This document shows positions 56,401-64,000 of a DNA stretch of 64,000 bases, piece by piece (the stretch's first letter is position 1; the number at the start of each line of letters is the position of its first letter). Origin of the DNA: Vombatus ursinus (Eukaryota; Chordata; Mammalia; Diprotodontia; Vombatidae). Below the pieces are notes generated by a model, which did no database searches, had not been told where the DNA came from, and saw only the letters and a program-made list of their open reading frames with translations. The position numbers and the translations under genes are program-made. Location of the stretch: NCBI RefSeq assembly GCF_900497805.2, contig NW_020954626.1:2592419-2656418 (forward strand), given 5' to 3'.

Positions 56401-59400
56401 CACCACCCTAGTGGTGTAAGCAAAAAGTAGTATGAGCTGGAAATCAGAAGGGAATATCCAACAGGTTTGATCAGAGAACTTAAAACTGAGAAATATCAGA
56501 GTTGTGCTTGCAGGAGGCATCTGGCACTCTGAAACACCCTAAGTACAGATAAATAGATTTAGAAGATACAGTGCTGCACTCAGGAAAGTTTTACAGGGTT
56601 CCCCCTATACATACCCTTCCCACCCTCACCCTTCCACTTAAAGAAAAACTATCTTGGAAAAAGTGTCCTTTCAACAGAATACTTGCTGTAATTCAAGTAC
56701 CTAATTAAATTATGCTATAACGATTAAGTTATAGATCAACAGATGTCATGTTTTTCTGTTTACTTATAATTCATCTTTGCTTTGTTGGCTAGAATATATT
56801 TCAAAAGAAAGCAATCTCTAAATAAGCTAATTAGTTTTATTCTTTTCAAAGCTATCAGCTGCACTCTAAACCACTGCCAACTGTGTGGACTATATTATAT
56901 GCTGGGGTCCACACAATGCTGGAGTATAGACTGAACAGCACAAAATATATTAACTACTATTGAAAAGATGATTGCCAATGCCTACACTAATACGCCTTCC
57001 TAACAAGAGGGTTGTGACAAGTCTGAATACGTAAGGAGAATAGCTCTCCAAAAATAACTCTCTAAGAGCTTTCTTACTTGAATGGAGTATTTTCGGGGTC
57101 TAACATTGCTTTATTGCGGAGGGTAGCTGGTCCTGCTCCTCCTGAAGTGTCACTAGGACAAGTATTGATGTAGTTTGGAGGTGGCCCCTCAAACTGGTCC
57201 ATTTTCTCCTGTAGGATCTGTTCCCAGTTTTCTAAATTTTTTATCACAGCAATGCCCAAAGGGGAAGTTACAGGAAGATCTAAAAAATGACAAAAATCAA
57301 TATTATTTTAGCATCAATGAAGATTATAATAATGTTTATCACCAAATATATTTATAAAACCATAATTTTTATAGCTAATCTGCTAAAGCTAATATGAAAC
57401 AAAAACAAGGAAAATAATAAAAAACCTCAATCCCCATCAAGTTAATATTCAAGAAACTATAACAATTACAATGCTATTAATACTATTTTGTGGGACAGGA
57501 TCAGGAATGGACCTGGGATTTCACTGGTCAAGGAACTCCCAGGTGAGGAAGCTCCCTCTACTAATGCAGGATGGCACCTTCTCTGCAACTTACAGTCTTG
57601 GAGAAGTTACTAGAGCACTGAGAAATTAAGAAACTTGTCCAGGATCACACGACCACTACACGTTAAGAGAAACCTAAACCCAAGTTCTTTTTGGCTTCTA
57701 TCCACAATGTTATAGTCTGATGATATTACTACTAATTTTCTTCTTTAAAATAACCATGTTCTTTTTCAGTAAATAATCTACATTTCTACCATAATAAAAA
57801 CATTTTAGTACCACTTTCCCAAGAGTTGGAAATACTTTTTTATGCCATCTCATTTTCCCCTTAACATCTTCAGCTAGATAGATCTTCCTATAACAACTTC
57901 CCTCAGACTAACCTAGGGGGTCAACTCAGTGAATTCTGAGAGAGCCAGATACAGAACCTGGGCTCCTAGTTTGGTATTCTATATAGAGGAGTTTACGAAA
58001 AAAAAAAAAATGGAAGCACCAAATGAAGCTAAATATATCACCAAGTGCTTCATAAGAGAAGTTACTTTCATTGCCTTCAGTAATTAGAATGTGTACTGAT
58101 ATACAAATTTTGATCAACAGTTAATTCCTATTTATTGGTATCTATCTGCATTAGCAATTATTCTTACCGGCTCCAAAAGCATTCCCTGTCCCTTACCCAG
58201 TTTTCCTTGACATATATATGCTGATTTTAGGGTATGGTCCTAATTTCCTAGGATATTTCTAGGATTCCCTGCTGCCTAGGACTATGCCCAAGATCCAAGA
58301 ATACTGGATTATTACTGTCAGTGTTGCTCTCCACTGGCTTGTACATGTGACTATATGTAGTTTAAAATAAAAACTTTCAAAATTATAGCCACAAATATGA
58401 TAATGCTTTTCTATACTCATTAACTGAGAACAGTAAAACATAATATAAAAAGTGCATAATTTTAAAAGGCATTCATTTTACTTCGAAGTGAGCTTTTGTT
58501 TACAGACAGTTCTTGCTTTACATAACTGGATTGTTCTGTAGACCTCCACATAAAGCAATTTTTACATATTGCAAATCTGCCCAAGGATGTGGGGGAAAGG
58601 AAGGAGAAAGGGGACGGCGTGCCCTGGAGGGAGGGAGCCAGCACATGGTTCAAGGACACACAGGGGCCAGGGACAGAGAAGCAAGAGGAGGAAGAAGAAC
58701 ATACAGGGGCCAGGACCTGGGAGCCTAGCAGGAAGTGAGAGGAAGAACACAGAAAGCAGACATGTAAGGAAGCAAGACATGGACACAGACAGGAGAAGAT
58801 TCAACATGCAGGAGCCAGGGACACACACGTGGTTCTCAAGTGCTGGTAGATGGAAGACAGATACACAGGGGCCAGACGCATGGGTGGAGCAGGGCAAAGG
58901 TCTCTTGGTACCAGAAGTCTCAAGTCAAGCCCCAATCTGGCACTGGCAGTGGCAGTGGCGGTCTCTCCATGAATCTGTTGTTCTGCTTTCACTTGGAGGG
59001 TTTTTTTTAAAGTTTTTTTTGGGGGGGGCACAGAGCTCTGAACTAAGATGCAGAAGCAGAGAGAGAGGGAGAGAGAAAGAGAGCACCGTACTGTAAGTGA
59101 ACAATCAGGATTTCACAAGACCTAGCAGCTTCTACACTGAAAGATTGTAGATCTTGGAATATTATATTTCAAAGAGCAAAGGGGCTGGGGTTACATCCAA
59201 GAATAATATATCCAGTAAAGCTTGAGTATAATCCTGAATGGAAAAAAAAATGGACATTTGATGAACTGCTAGACTTTCATGTATTTGTAACAAAAAGACT
59301 AGAACTCAATGAAAAATTCAATATAAAAGATCCAGAAGAAATGTGAGGAAATTATTAAAGACTAATTATAAGGCACTGATTAAGGTAAAACAGCTTACTT

Positions 59401-62014
59401 ATGATATATGAAAATGTTATTAACATTAGTAATTATTAGTTATTATTAATAGTAATAGTATTCTTAAAACATCATTAGAAAGGTTGTGTTAAAGAAAGGT
59501 TGAGCCTGAGTTGCGTATGATGAGGTGATTCTAAAACACAAAACTGGGTAGGAACAGGTAAAAAGGAGCAATTATCTCATAAAAATGGGGCACGAAAGGA
59601 AGAACTAATATAGAGGAAGCAGGAGGGGGTGGAGAACTGGTAATATTGGAACCTTACTCTCATCTGGGTTGAAGAGGAAACAAAGTATACATGTGAAGAG
59701 GTCTAGAAGTCTTCTGAACTTCTAGAGAGGTGTGAAAACTGGGGGACAGGGTTGGGGAGGGACTTTAAAAAGGGTGTATAGACTAAGATTAGCGGGTAGG
59801 CTTACTAAGGGAGAGAATTTTAGAATGGTGGGTAAAACAAAAAATATTCCATAAATTAAAAAAAATTATTTTTAAAGTTAACATAGGTGTTTTTCTGGAA
59901 AGCAGATTTCTTTCAGAATTCTTTATGTAAAGTTGAATCTGTGTAATGCAAATTTATAAAAAGCAAGAGCTGTTTATATATTGGAATACATGGTTGTCTT
60001 AATAACATTGTGGGTTCACATTATTTCACACAAAATTATGAAACCACACTGAGGCTTCCAGAATAAACAAGGAAACTATCCAACTTCTCCGAGAGTGCCT
60101 TTGGATAGGTCCAATGAAAAGTGACTTTTGCTAAGAAAGGAAAATAGATAATTAAATTTTAAAATAAGCAGTGGTTCACTCAATCCCAAATTCAAAACGT
60201 TTTTCTTTAAATCAAAAAAGTTTTAAGAACTTTGGAAAGGCCAATAATTCCTGAGAAATAATTAAACTACTCAAATACAAACTCAAAGCTCACCTGAGAA
60301 TTCCAGACCAGCAACAGGAAAGAAATTTCGGACATTGTGAAGTGCGAGTTTAATCATTGCCAAATGTATAAGGGCCCAGCTGCATGAAGAAAATGATCTT
60401 CATTAACTCAAAAATAAAAGTTAGCTTTTGCTGTGACTTCCTCTGTTCTTTCTTTCCCCTTTAAGCAAATTACATAACAAAATTCCTAAACAGGATGTTA
60501 CAATCAAATGCAAACTCTCTCCATGTTCCCAGACCAGATTCCAGTTTCAAATATTGTTCAAAAATTATTTCAAATATTTCAGATGTTCAGTATTTTGTGT
60601 ACACTGTGTCAGCTCAACTCTCTCTCCAGAGATTTTTTTTAAATGGGATTCATGGAGTGCAGAGTCCTTTGAAAACATAAGGAAAGGGAGGAAAATGTGG
60701 TATGTTTATACAAAATGTGATTAAATAATGCTAACTCTTTTTTTTACCCCTTTTATTTTCTAGTGGTTTATACCTATCAGTTATTCACAACTTGGTATGA
60801 ATTAATCAAATTAACTTCTGAACAGCAACACTCACTCTCTTTCCTTCTACTCTGGAGGAAAAGAAATGAATCTTAGCTTCTCCTACTTCCTCCAATACTT
60901 TGCTCCACCATCCATCCTTTGTATCTGTCCTTTTCATTACCAGATTTTTTGAAAAAGTTGTCTAATATCCAAGGACAATGTATCTTCATCATCCATTTTC
61001 TCTTCAATTTCTAGCAATCTGGTTTCCATCCATTTTTCTAGTCTCTCAGGTATCATTCTTGGCTCCTCATTCCCCCTAACTGTTGCCAAATCTTGCCATT
61101 TTCGCCTCTACATTTATCACATACGACTGACTTACCACTTCATTGATATCATATCTTCATCACCTCTCACCTAGATTACTGCAACAGCTTCCCAACTGGT
61201 CTCCTTACCTCAAGTTTCTCTCAACTTCAATCTATCTTCTCCACAGCTGACAAAGTGATTTCCTTTGAATACAGATGACCATCCCTTCCAAGCCTCCACC
61301 CACCACACACACATACTCAATAAACTCCAGGAGCACTCTGTTACCTCTAGACAAAATATAAAGTATCTCTGTCTAGCTTTTAAAGCCCCTTAGACCCTTG
61401 CTCCAATCTACCTTTTCAGAATCATTTACACATCACTCCCCCTTTCATACTGTACTATCTAGCCAAATTGGCTTTCTCTCTGTTCCTCCCACAAGGAGCC
61501 CCATTCCATCTCTATGCCTTTGCATTGACCATCTCTCCTGCCTAGTACACACTCCCTCATCACCTGTACCTCCAAGAATTCCTCTGCCTTCCTTTAAGAT
61601 GAATCTCAAGCACCACCTTCTACAAGAAGCCTTTCTTGATCCTCAATTGCTGTGTCCTCCCTCCCTGACTACCTTATTTATAGACAGCTTATTTGTAATT
61701 CATAAGTAGCTTATTTATTCCATCTATTCTGTGCACGCACACATGCACACAAAGAACTAATTTTCTATGTATGGATCCTTTGATCTCTTTGGGATGTCAG
61801 TCTAATAATCACACTGCTTCTCTATGCCTGGAATCTATCCATCCTTCTACCCTCCCACTACTCTCCTGTGGAACACGGGTTTAATTCACATATCGCATTC
61901 ATTATGAATCTTTCCTTAATTCTAACACAAAGACTTATTGGCTCCAAGACTCATAATACACCTTGCTTACTCTTTAATTCACTTATCATGTTATATGCTT
62001 AGTTACCTGTGGGT

Positions 62015-62065
<51 letters not shown>

Positions 62066-62319
62066 ATATTCCCACACCAGGCTGTAAGCTCTGTAAGTTC
62101 AAGGAATATGATCTAAACTCTGTATTCCCCTCAGCTGCTGAACAAAATGGATCAAGATCAAGACCTGTAGATTGCATTCTTCACTCACCTGTAGGAGTTT
62201 GGATCTCTATGCTCCTGGATTTGTGTATCAGAAAAAAAAGCATCATCATCCTCTTCATCACTATGAATACTTTCATCTGAATCATATATAAGGCCACTAT
62301 CAGATAAAGGTAGAAATGG
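33420..62319 (-). CDS. DMXL2: DMXL2 (rabconnectin-3 alpha, DmX-like 2), 3' part of the spliced gene
   Basis: DMXL2 is a WD40 scaffold of about 3,000 residues. With WDR7 and ROGDI it forms the mammalian RAVE-like complex that promotes V-ATPase assembly and vesicle acidification; it also binds Rab3 regulators on synaptic vesicles (family knowledge). Fifteen coding exons with canonical GT-AG borders lie on the minus strand from 62319 down to 34680. All phases agree: exon lengths 131, 86, 202, 118, 63, 87, 122, 139, 61, 128, 78, 92, 53, 218 and 210 nt sum to 1788 nt (595 codons plus stop). The last five or so exons form WD40 blades. The span given includes the 3' UTR. Earlier exons lie beyond 64000. 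The paralogue DMXL1 is less likely because GLDN is the convergent neighbour. Confidence 0.95.
33435..33440 (-). terminator. DMXL2: DMXL2 distal poly(A) signal AATAAA
   Basis: TTTATT on the plus strand reads AATAAA on the minus strand, about 1.24 kb after the DMXL2 stop, with a GU-rich element some 15-35 nt downstream. Where repeats resume beyond this point fits the gene ending here. Confidence 0.7.
34312..34317 (-). terminator. DMXL2: DMXL2 possible proximal poly(A) signal
   Basis: AATAAA in minus sense about 365 nt after the stop codon. It is not accompanied by an obvious strong GU-rich element, so use is uncertain. Confidence 0.3.
34680..34889 (-). CDS. DMXL2: DMXL2 last coding exon with stop
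   Basis: Acceptor 'ttttcaaatag', then 69 codons [69 protein letters not shown] and TAA at 34680-34682. The IFDIL C-terminus and [11 protein letters not shown] are characteristic of the DMXL/rabconnectin C-terminus. The last WD40 blade closes the propeller. It is followed by a 3' UTR free of recognisable repeats. Confidence 0.97.
   Translation of the reverse strand: MWRLTGHGLIHSFKNEHAKQSIFRNIGAGVMKIEIVPGNRLFSCGADGTLKMRVLPNAFNIPNSIFDIL
34890..36862 (-). other. Last DMXL2 intron
   Basis: Mostly unassigned sequence; an L2/MIR-like scrap at 35295-35360 (atcaatcaatcaatgcatat) and a reverse MIR scrap at 36770-36845. The plus-strand open frames at 35316-35856 show no family features. Confidence 0.5.
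36863..37080 (-). CDS. DMXL2: DMXL2 penultimate exon (218 nt), two WD40 blades
   Basis: Acceptor 'cttcctcag', donor 'AAAG|gtaatt'. Two bases complete Gly, then 72 codons including [40 protein letters not shown] and [17 protein letters not shown]. It holds one whole blade (GATVLQY...CIFDIR) and most of another (IKAMALDP...GNIKVW). The Trp in RKGWVCIFD is unusual; I remember His there in human. Open sequence continues past both splice sites, but only the splice-bounded part is coding. Confidence 0.96.
37240..38408 (-). mobile_element. L1 3' part with 19-bp target duplication
   Basis: The minus-strand frame 38185-37694 encodes L1 ORF2 C-terminal motifs: [75 protein letters not shown] 3' UTR follows to an A-rich tail near 37240. 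The element is 5'-truncated at 38408. The 19-mer starting ataaaatttt is identical at 37221-37239 and 38409-38427. In insertion orientation the site reads TT/AAAAGA, the L1 endonuclease consensus. Confidence 0.9.
39610..40715 (-). repeat. Reverse MIR remnants (39610-39840 and 40545-40715) around a DMXL2 exon
   Basis: 39610-39840 includes a T-run at 39692-39712 and gggaagaaacttgaggcctg. 40545-40715 includes atgtatcagaggcaagactt and gtcttcctgactccaaggcc. The 53-nt exon at 40123-40175 lies between them. Confidence 0.55.
40123..40175 (-). CDS. DMXL2: DMXL2 short exon (53 nt), WD40
   Basis: Acceptor 'tttttacaag', donor 'CATG|gtaagt'. One base finishes Arg, then 17 codons [17 protein letters not shown], with one base of Gly left over. 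NVCLWDT is the WD dipeptide of this blade. This exon is too short to stand out as an open frame, but both phases match its neighbours. Confidence 0.94.
40843..40934 (-). CDS. DMXL2: DMXL2 exon (92 nt), WD40
   Basis: Acceptor 'gtttcctgcag', donor 'AACAG|gtatgt'. Thirty codons plus two bases: [30 protein letters not shown]. The split codon with the next exon gives Arg. SSSLVATSG is the strand b/c core of the blade completed by NVCLWDT. Confidence 0.95.
41605..41740 (-). mobile_element. CR1/L3 LINE 3' fragment, reverse
   Basis: gaattcagtaccttataagg cagcctgttgcattttt resembles the inverse CR1/L3 landmark 'gaactcactacctcacaaggcagcc'. Confidence 0.5.
41745..43620 (-). mobile_element. Long L2 LINE remnant(s), reverse
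   Basis: Inverse L2 landmarks in order: ttcaacaaacatttgtcttt; gaaaagtgacatgactagat; gagactattgctatatttcc; ggatcaaataactccagggt; actgtcaaaagctgcagaaa; ggtggtgggggaagccagag. The 'actgtcaaatgcagtagaaa' block recurs at 43385, so 43330-43620 may be a second copy. A purine-rich simple stretch lies at 42008-42075. Confidence 0.55.
43852..43905 (-). repeat. MIR remnant
   Basis: agaatcacagaatgttagag ctagaagggacctgagtgat. Confidence 0.55.
44309..44386 (-). CDS. DMXL2: DMXL2 exon (78 nt), WD40
   Basis: Acceptor 'cattcttgcag', donor 'CTG|gtaagt', 26 codons in phase 0: [38 protein letters not shown] ends a WD40 blade with Trp in the usual place. Confidence 0.95.
45004..45131 (-). CDS. DMXL2: DMXL2 exon (128 nt), WD40 blades
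   Basis: Acceptor 'tgtttcag', donor 'AACAAG|gtcagt'. Two bases complete Tyr, then 42 codons [54 protein letters not shown] is a full WD40 repeat end, and [14 protein letters not shown] opens the next. Very close to human DMXL2. Confidence 0.96.
45190..45350 (-). repeat. MIR remnant between DMXL2 exons
   Basis: ctttatagatggggctcaca; aaatggcaaagcaaggcccc. Confidence 0.45.
45446..45506 (-). CDS. DMXL2: DMXL2 exon (61 nt), WD40
   Basis: Acceptor 'ccctttaaag', donor 'TACT|gtaagt'. Twenty codons plus one base: [20 protein letters not shown]. The next exon supplies Tyr-Leu-Thr-Gly. [18 protein letters not shown] is the HP...GS-type core of a WD40 blade. Confidence 0.94.
45905..46255 (-). mobile_element. 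CR1/L3 LINE 3' fragment, reverse
   Basis: cttagatgggacctctaaga ggccatccagttcaatttcc; gtccttcaaatatttgaaga; a final ctttctcccaggataaat. These follow the inverse CR1/L3 3' region in order. Confidence 0.6.
46256..47454 (-). other. DMXL2 intron, no recognised element
   Basis: No exon, known repeat or RNA gene could be supported here. Confidence 0.4.
47455..47640. repeat. (TA)n-rich imperfect palindromic tract
   Basis: Interleaved TATA/ATAT with TAGTATATAT variants over nearly 190 bp, able to form cruciforms. Confidence 0.85.
47672..47791 (-). repeat. Short marsupial tRNA-SINE, reverse
   Basis: ggcaattggggttaaatgac ... atccactgcactacctagct gcccc. Confidence 0.85.
48045..49055. repeat. L2 3' end (48045-48105) and reverse MIR (48885-49055)
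   Basis: tcctggcacatagtagctat ttaataagtg; later acggataagaagccaaagaa aggttaagtgattcac. The stretch between them is unassigned. Confidence 0.5.
49379..49400. repeat. Poly(A) run
   Basis: About 22 consecutive A. Confidence 0.95.
49627..49780 (-). repeat. Short marsupial tRNA-SINE, reverse, with 15-bp target duplication
   Basis: ggcaattggagttaagtgac ... ccactgcgccatctagctgc. The 15-mer tctttattttatttt is identical at 49612-49626 and 49781-49795, marking a fairly recent insertion. Confidence 0.85.
50245..50383 (-). CDS. DMXL2: DMXL2 exon (139 nt), Ser/Thr-rich loop
   Basis: Acceptor 'tctcccacacag', preceded by an (CT)n tract of about 80 nt in the transcript sense; donor 'GGTGTG|gtatgt'. One base then 46 codons: [46 protein letters not shown]. 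This is a flexible Ser/Thr-rich insertion between WD40 strands and more variable than its neighbours, as in other mammals. SLPWLG-GQTSTGA is the conserved anchor. Confidence 0.94.
50393..50475. repeat. (GA)n microsatellite abutting a DMXL2 acceptor
   Basis: On the transcribed minus strand this is (CT)n forming an extended polypyrimidine tract ending 8 nt before the AG of the exon at 50383. Confidence 0.95.
51035..51540 (-). repeat. Reverse MIR (51035-51125) and L2-type tail (51400-51540)
   Basis: ttttacagatggagaaattg aggcccagagagg; then tatttagtgcctactactgg and actcaaggcgtttcaaatca. Confidence 0.5.
51541..53264 (-). other. DMXL2 intron, no recognised element
   Basis: No exon or repeat could be supported; small frames at 52028-52673 on both strands lack family features. 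Confidence 0.4.
53265..53386 (-). CDS. DMXL2: DMXL2 exon (122 nt), first WD40 blade region
   Basis: Acceptor 'ctgccctgtag', donor 'AAAAG|gtttgt'. Forty codons plus two bases: [53 protein letters not shown] is a WD40-type strand. Phase 2 at the end joins to the next exon to give SSDDIDYRG. Confidence 0.95.
53476..53562 (-). CDS. DMXL2: DMXL2 exon (87 nt), [13 protein letters not shown] block
   Basis: Acceptor 'catgttttgtag', donor 'AATAAG|gtaaaa', 29 codons, phase 0 at both ends: [29 protein letters not shown]. It begins the WD40 part; the next exon continues the strand with [11 protein letters not shown]. The sequence is near identical to remembered human DMXL2. Confidence 0.96.
53930..54180 (-). 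promoter_or_regulatory. Long pyrimidine-rich tract (transcript sense) downstream of the cassette exon
   Basis: The plus strand is strongly purine-rich (ggagaagaagaggaaaagg and similar), so the DMXL2 pre-mRNA is C/U-rich here, in the 850-nt intron just after the candidate cassette exon. Such tracts bind PTB-type repressors; the role is inferred. Confidence 0.35.
54411..54473 (-). CDS. DMXL2: DMXL2 candidate alternative cassette exon (63 nt, 21 codons)
   Basis: A 63-nt segment, phase 0 on both sides, lies between acceptor 'gttgtgtag' and donor 'AACAAG|gtagta'. It encodes [13 protein letters not shown] then VVEDCLNK with no stop. Skipping it joins KRKQSE to [10 protein letters not shown], the form I remember as the reference protein; including it adds 21 acidic residues in frame. 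Signs of regulation are a GU-rich rather than pyrimidine-rich acceptor tract, a UGCAUG element at 54508-54513 about 35 nt upstream, and a weak donor. I infer an alternative, possibly neuronal, exon. I recall longer predicted DMXL2 isoforms in mammals but cannot verify that they contain this exon. Confidence 0.72.
54508..54513 (-). promoter_or_regulatory. UGCAUG element upstream of the DMXL2 cassette exon
   Basis: TGCATG in transcript sense, within CATGCATG, about 35 nt before the acceptor of the 63-nt exon. UGCAUG is the RBFOX splicing-factor site; upstream placement is often repressive. The bases from there to the acceptor are GU-rich (TGTGTTTTGTGTTTGTGAC), a CELF-like context. Confidence 0.45.
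55276..55393 (-). CDS. DMXL2: DMXL2 exon (118 nt) before the candidate cassette exon
   Basis: Acceptor 'gttttctag', donor 'GAG|gtaatt'. One base completes Lys, then 39 codons [39 protein letters not shown], ending in phase 0. The basic KKRKQSE end is where the reference DMXL2 protein continues directly with [10 protein letters not shown]; here a 63-nt exon can be placed between them. Confidence 0.95.
55394..57077 (-). other. DMXL2 intron, no recognised element
   Basis: Unassigned sequence between the 118-nt and 202-nt exons. Confidence 0.4.
57078..57279 (-). CDS. DMXL2: DMXL2 exon (202 nt)
   Basis: Acceptor 'ttttttag', donor 'TTCAA|gtaaga'. Two bases finish an Asp codon, then 66 codons: [40 protein letters not shown] and so on to ENTPF, with two bases left over. 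[20 protein letters not shown] is strongly conserved in mammalian DMXL2. The tail [16 protein letters not shown] is more variable relative to the human sequence I remember. Confidence 0.95.
57585..57720 (-). repeat. MIR remnant
   Basis: aaacttgtccaggatcacac; aaacccaagttctttttggc. Confidence 0.5.
58506..59973. mobile_element. DNA-transposon-like element with inverted terminal repeats
   Basis: ACAGTTCTTGCTTTACATAA at 58506-58525 is matched in inverse by ACAGCTCTTGCTTTTTATAA at 59973-59954 (17 of 20). Weaker inverted similarity continues inward for about 70 bp (ACATAAAG, then AAATCTGC on both sides). TA occurs outside each end. The ends look pogo/Tigger- or mariner-like. The purine-rich interior has a 175-codon frame (58569-59096) of low complexity and no transposase motif, so a non-autonomous element is likely. 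The piece at 59180-59340 resembles another marsupial interspersed repeat. Confidence 0.55.
60294..60379 (-). CDS. DMXL2: DMXL2 exon (86 nt)
   Basis: Acceptor 'cttcatgcag', donor 'TCAG|gtgagc'. The first base completes Ser from the previous exon, then 28 codons [20 protein letters not shown] and PVAGLEFS, with one base left over. The helical, hydrophobic sequence matches the conserved DMXL2 segment before the [10 protein letters not shown] block. Frame and phase agree with both neighbours. Confidence 0.93.
60950..62150 (+). mobile_element. L2-type LINE 3' region, with a (TA)n microsatellite
   Basis: L2 landmarks in order: ctagattactgcaacagctt; cacagctgacaaagtgattt; caataaactccaggagcact; tttaaagccccttagaccct; cttctacaagaagcctttct; and ggctgtaagctctgtaagtt at the end. 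(TA)n lies at 62017-62062. Confidence 0.65.
62189..62319 (-). CDS. DMXL2: DMXL2 exon with an acidic phospho-type segment
   Basis: First DMXL2 exon in the window in transcript order. Acceptor 'tttcattgcag', donor 'ACAG|gtgagt', 131 nt, starts in phase 0 and ends in phase 2. Translation is [20 protein letters not shown], then [23 protein letters not shown]. The Asp/Glu/Ser-rich stretch has several casein-kinase-2-like sites (SDE, SDEED) and lies in the region of DMXL2 before the C-terminal WD40 repeats. The longest open frame across these bases is a different, non-coding frame. Confidence 0.93.
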
Positions 62320-64000
62320 CTGCAATGAAAGGTAAAATTATTTTTAAAATACAAAATGAGCCCACTTTCTAATTCAGATGTGACATTAAACAATACTCAG
62401 ACTGAAAACTCAAACTGGGGTTTACTGCCATTTGGGTTCTTGATACTAATAAGGATCTCTTATACTTACACAAAATACTAATAAGACTCTCATTAATGAT
62501 GGACTGAAAATATATGAACCCTCAACGACCAAAATGTCATCCTGACTGTAGTAAGTATGGAAAATAATTAGAAACTCCAAGACTGTAATGCAATAGGAAC
62601 AAGAATGGACTAGACATTTAGGGCAGAAAAATTTCCCAACATATCCCTAAGATTATTTTTTTAAACCCTGGTTTATTATTCTTTTTTTGGGGGGGGGGTG
62701 CAGAGGAAGGGTTAGGAGGCACACACAGTCACACAGCTAGTAAGGGTCTGAAGGTGGATTTGAACTCAGGTCCTCCTGACTTCAGAGCCAGTGCTCTATC
62801 CACTGGGACACCTTGCTACCCGGAATCCCTGGTTTATTATTCTATAAGACTTTAAAAGACAAAGTCTCCAGGAGGAGATGACAACCTCCCTCAAAGAAAG
62901 TATTTCAGTGTCAGTTAAATGAGGCAGACAATGCCCTGAAATTATCAAAGTGAACCCAAAATACAAATTAGAATATAGAGAGAGATTAAACCTAAAGATT
63001 TGGATTAAAAAGTTGTTTTTTTGAAGCCTTGAGATTTAGGGAAAAAAAAAAGCTTCAAGAGTTGCTTAAATATTCTGATCAAAGGGCGTAAAACATTAAG
63101 TGGGACTTTTTTTAAAAAGCACCCTGATCTATGCCTTCATCTAGTAGACAAGGAGAAGAAGGCCCAATGTCACAAAACTGATTAGCATCAAAGTCAGGTC
63201 TTTCAACTCCCAGGAATCCACTTCTCCTCTACCATTGCTATAGCCAGTCAATATATTTGATTTAACAAACATTTGTTAAATATTTAATATGTATAATGCT
63301 AGACACTAGGAGAAACAAAAAAAGTAGAAGATGGCGTTTGTGCCTTCACAAAGCCTATAAACAAAGAGTTTATAATCTAGTTGAGGAAGACAGATACAAA
63401 CAGCCATAATATAAATTAGTAGATACTCAGTATCAGAGGAGCAGAACAGATAGTAAGTAAAATAGAGGAAGAGTTGGTGTGCAGTTTAATAGAGAAAGGG
63501 ACACCTTAACTGAATTGCGAAGGAAAGGCAGAATTCAGAGAAGTGGTTAGGAAGGAGAAAATCACTCTACATGGAAGGAACAACAATGTGAGCATGGCAC
63601 AGGGGCAAGAATACGTCTGGCATGTTCAGAAGACATAAGCCCAAGCCAGGAAGAATGGACGTCTTAATAACTGATTGAACATAGAGACAAAAGAAGTAGG
63701 AAGGAGTCAAAGATGGCTCTGAAGGAAGAACAATGTACACAGTGGTGATAGCCAAGTAAACGAAAAGATCAATGTATAGATTATATGCAAAACATAACTA
63801 CTCTTCTCAGGAAAGAAATAAGGGACTACGAGGGAAGAGTCTCACATACATCGTTACAGTCAGTAACTTTATCAACTGTTTTCATTTAACTGTTTTTCTA
63901 TGTTATGGGTGGGGGAGGGGTTTAATTCCAGTGCTGAGATAAGATCTAGAAACAACAGTGATCTAAAAGCAAGGGCATGCAAAAAAAAAAAGCACGTGGA
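62320..64000 (-). other. DMXL2 intron running off the window
   Basis: No further DMXL2 exon is visible. It holds the SINE fragment at 62720-62823, a reverse MIR at 63125-63240, and a reverse L2-type piece at 63250-63760 (caaacatttgttaaatattt, ttcacaaagcctataaaca). Confidence 0.5.
62720..62823 (-). repeat. Marsupial tRNA-SINE fragment, reverse
   Basis: cacacagctagtaagggtct ... atttgaactcaggtcctcct ... ctatccactgggacaccttg. Confidence 0.75.

Noticed and set aside
58569-59096. 175-codon plus-strand open frame
   Set aside because: Low-complexity Gly/Arg/Lys sequence from purine-rich DNA inside a transposon-like element and a DMXL2 intron; no domain or codon-level sign of coding.

Overview
The window is vertebrate nuclear DNA from a marsupial. 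The evidence is its repeats: tRNA-headed SINEs of the marsupial MAR1 kind whose 3' tail resembles RTE/BovB LINEs, a shorter related SINE ending in 'aaccccaattgcc' plus poly(A), and many MIR, L2, CR1/L3 and L1 remnants. I cannot tell an Australian marsupial from an opossum by reading alone.

Two spliced genes point toward each other. The 3' part of GLDN (gliomedin) is on the plus strand. I see two collagen-like exons (9738-9893, 13212-13349) and the last exon, which carries the C-terminal half of the olfactomedin domain and the stop (20610-21087). The 3' part of DMXL2 (rabconnectin-3 alpha) is on the minus strand. Fifteen exons between 62319 and 34680 join in one open frame of 595 codons plus stop and end in WD40 repeats, followed by a 3' UTR of about 1.26 kb to a poly(A) signal near 33435. 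This convergent order matches mammalian GLDN-DMXL2 synteny (human chromosome 15q21), which supports both names.

Layout: 1-9737 is GLDN intron rich in SINE/MIR/L1 fragments; 9738-21087 holds the GLDN exons and introns, with a 10-N assembly gap at 14913-14922; 21088-33419 is GLDN 3' UTR and intergenic DNA with old LINEs; 33420-62319 is DMXL2; 62320-64000 is DMXL2 intron running off the window.

The genes are unrelated in function. Gliomedin is a Schwann-cell ligand that clusters sodium channels at nodes of Ranvier. DMXL2 is a large WD40 scaffold that regulates V-ATPase assembly on synaptic and endosomal vesicles.

Most notable observations: (1) a 63-nt in-frame DMXL2 exon at 54411-54473 that looks like a regulated cassette (GU-rich acceptor, upstream UGCAUG, weak donor); (2) the GLDN exons for the first half of the olfactomedin domain are not visible and probably lie in the gap; (3) a 1.47-kb DNA-transposon-like element with terminal inverted repeats at 58506-59973; (4) a hAT-like element with an 8-bp target duplication inside a MIR; (5) an L1 with a 19-bp target duplication in a DMXL2 intron. 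I found no convincing new biological system, no RNA gene, no CRISPR array and no retrovirus-like element.
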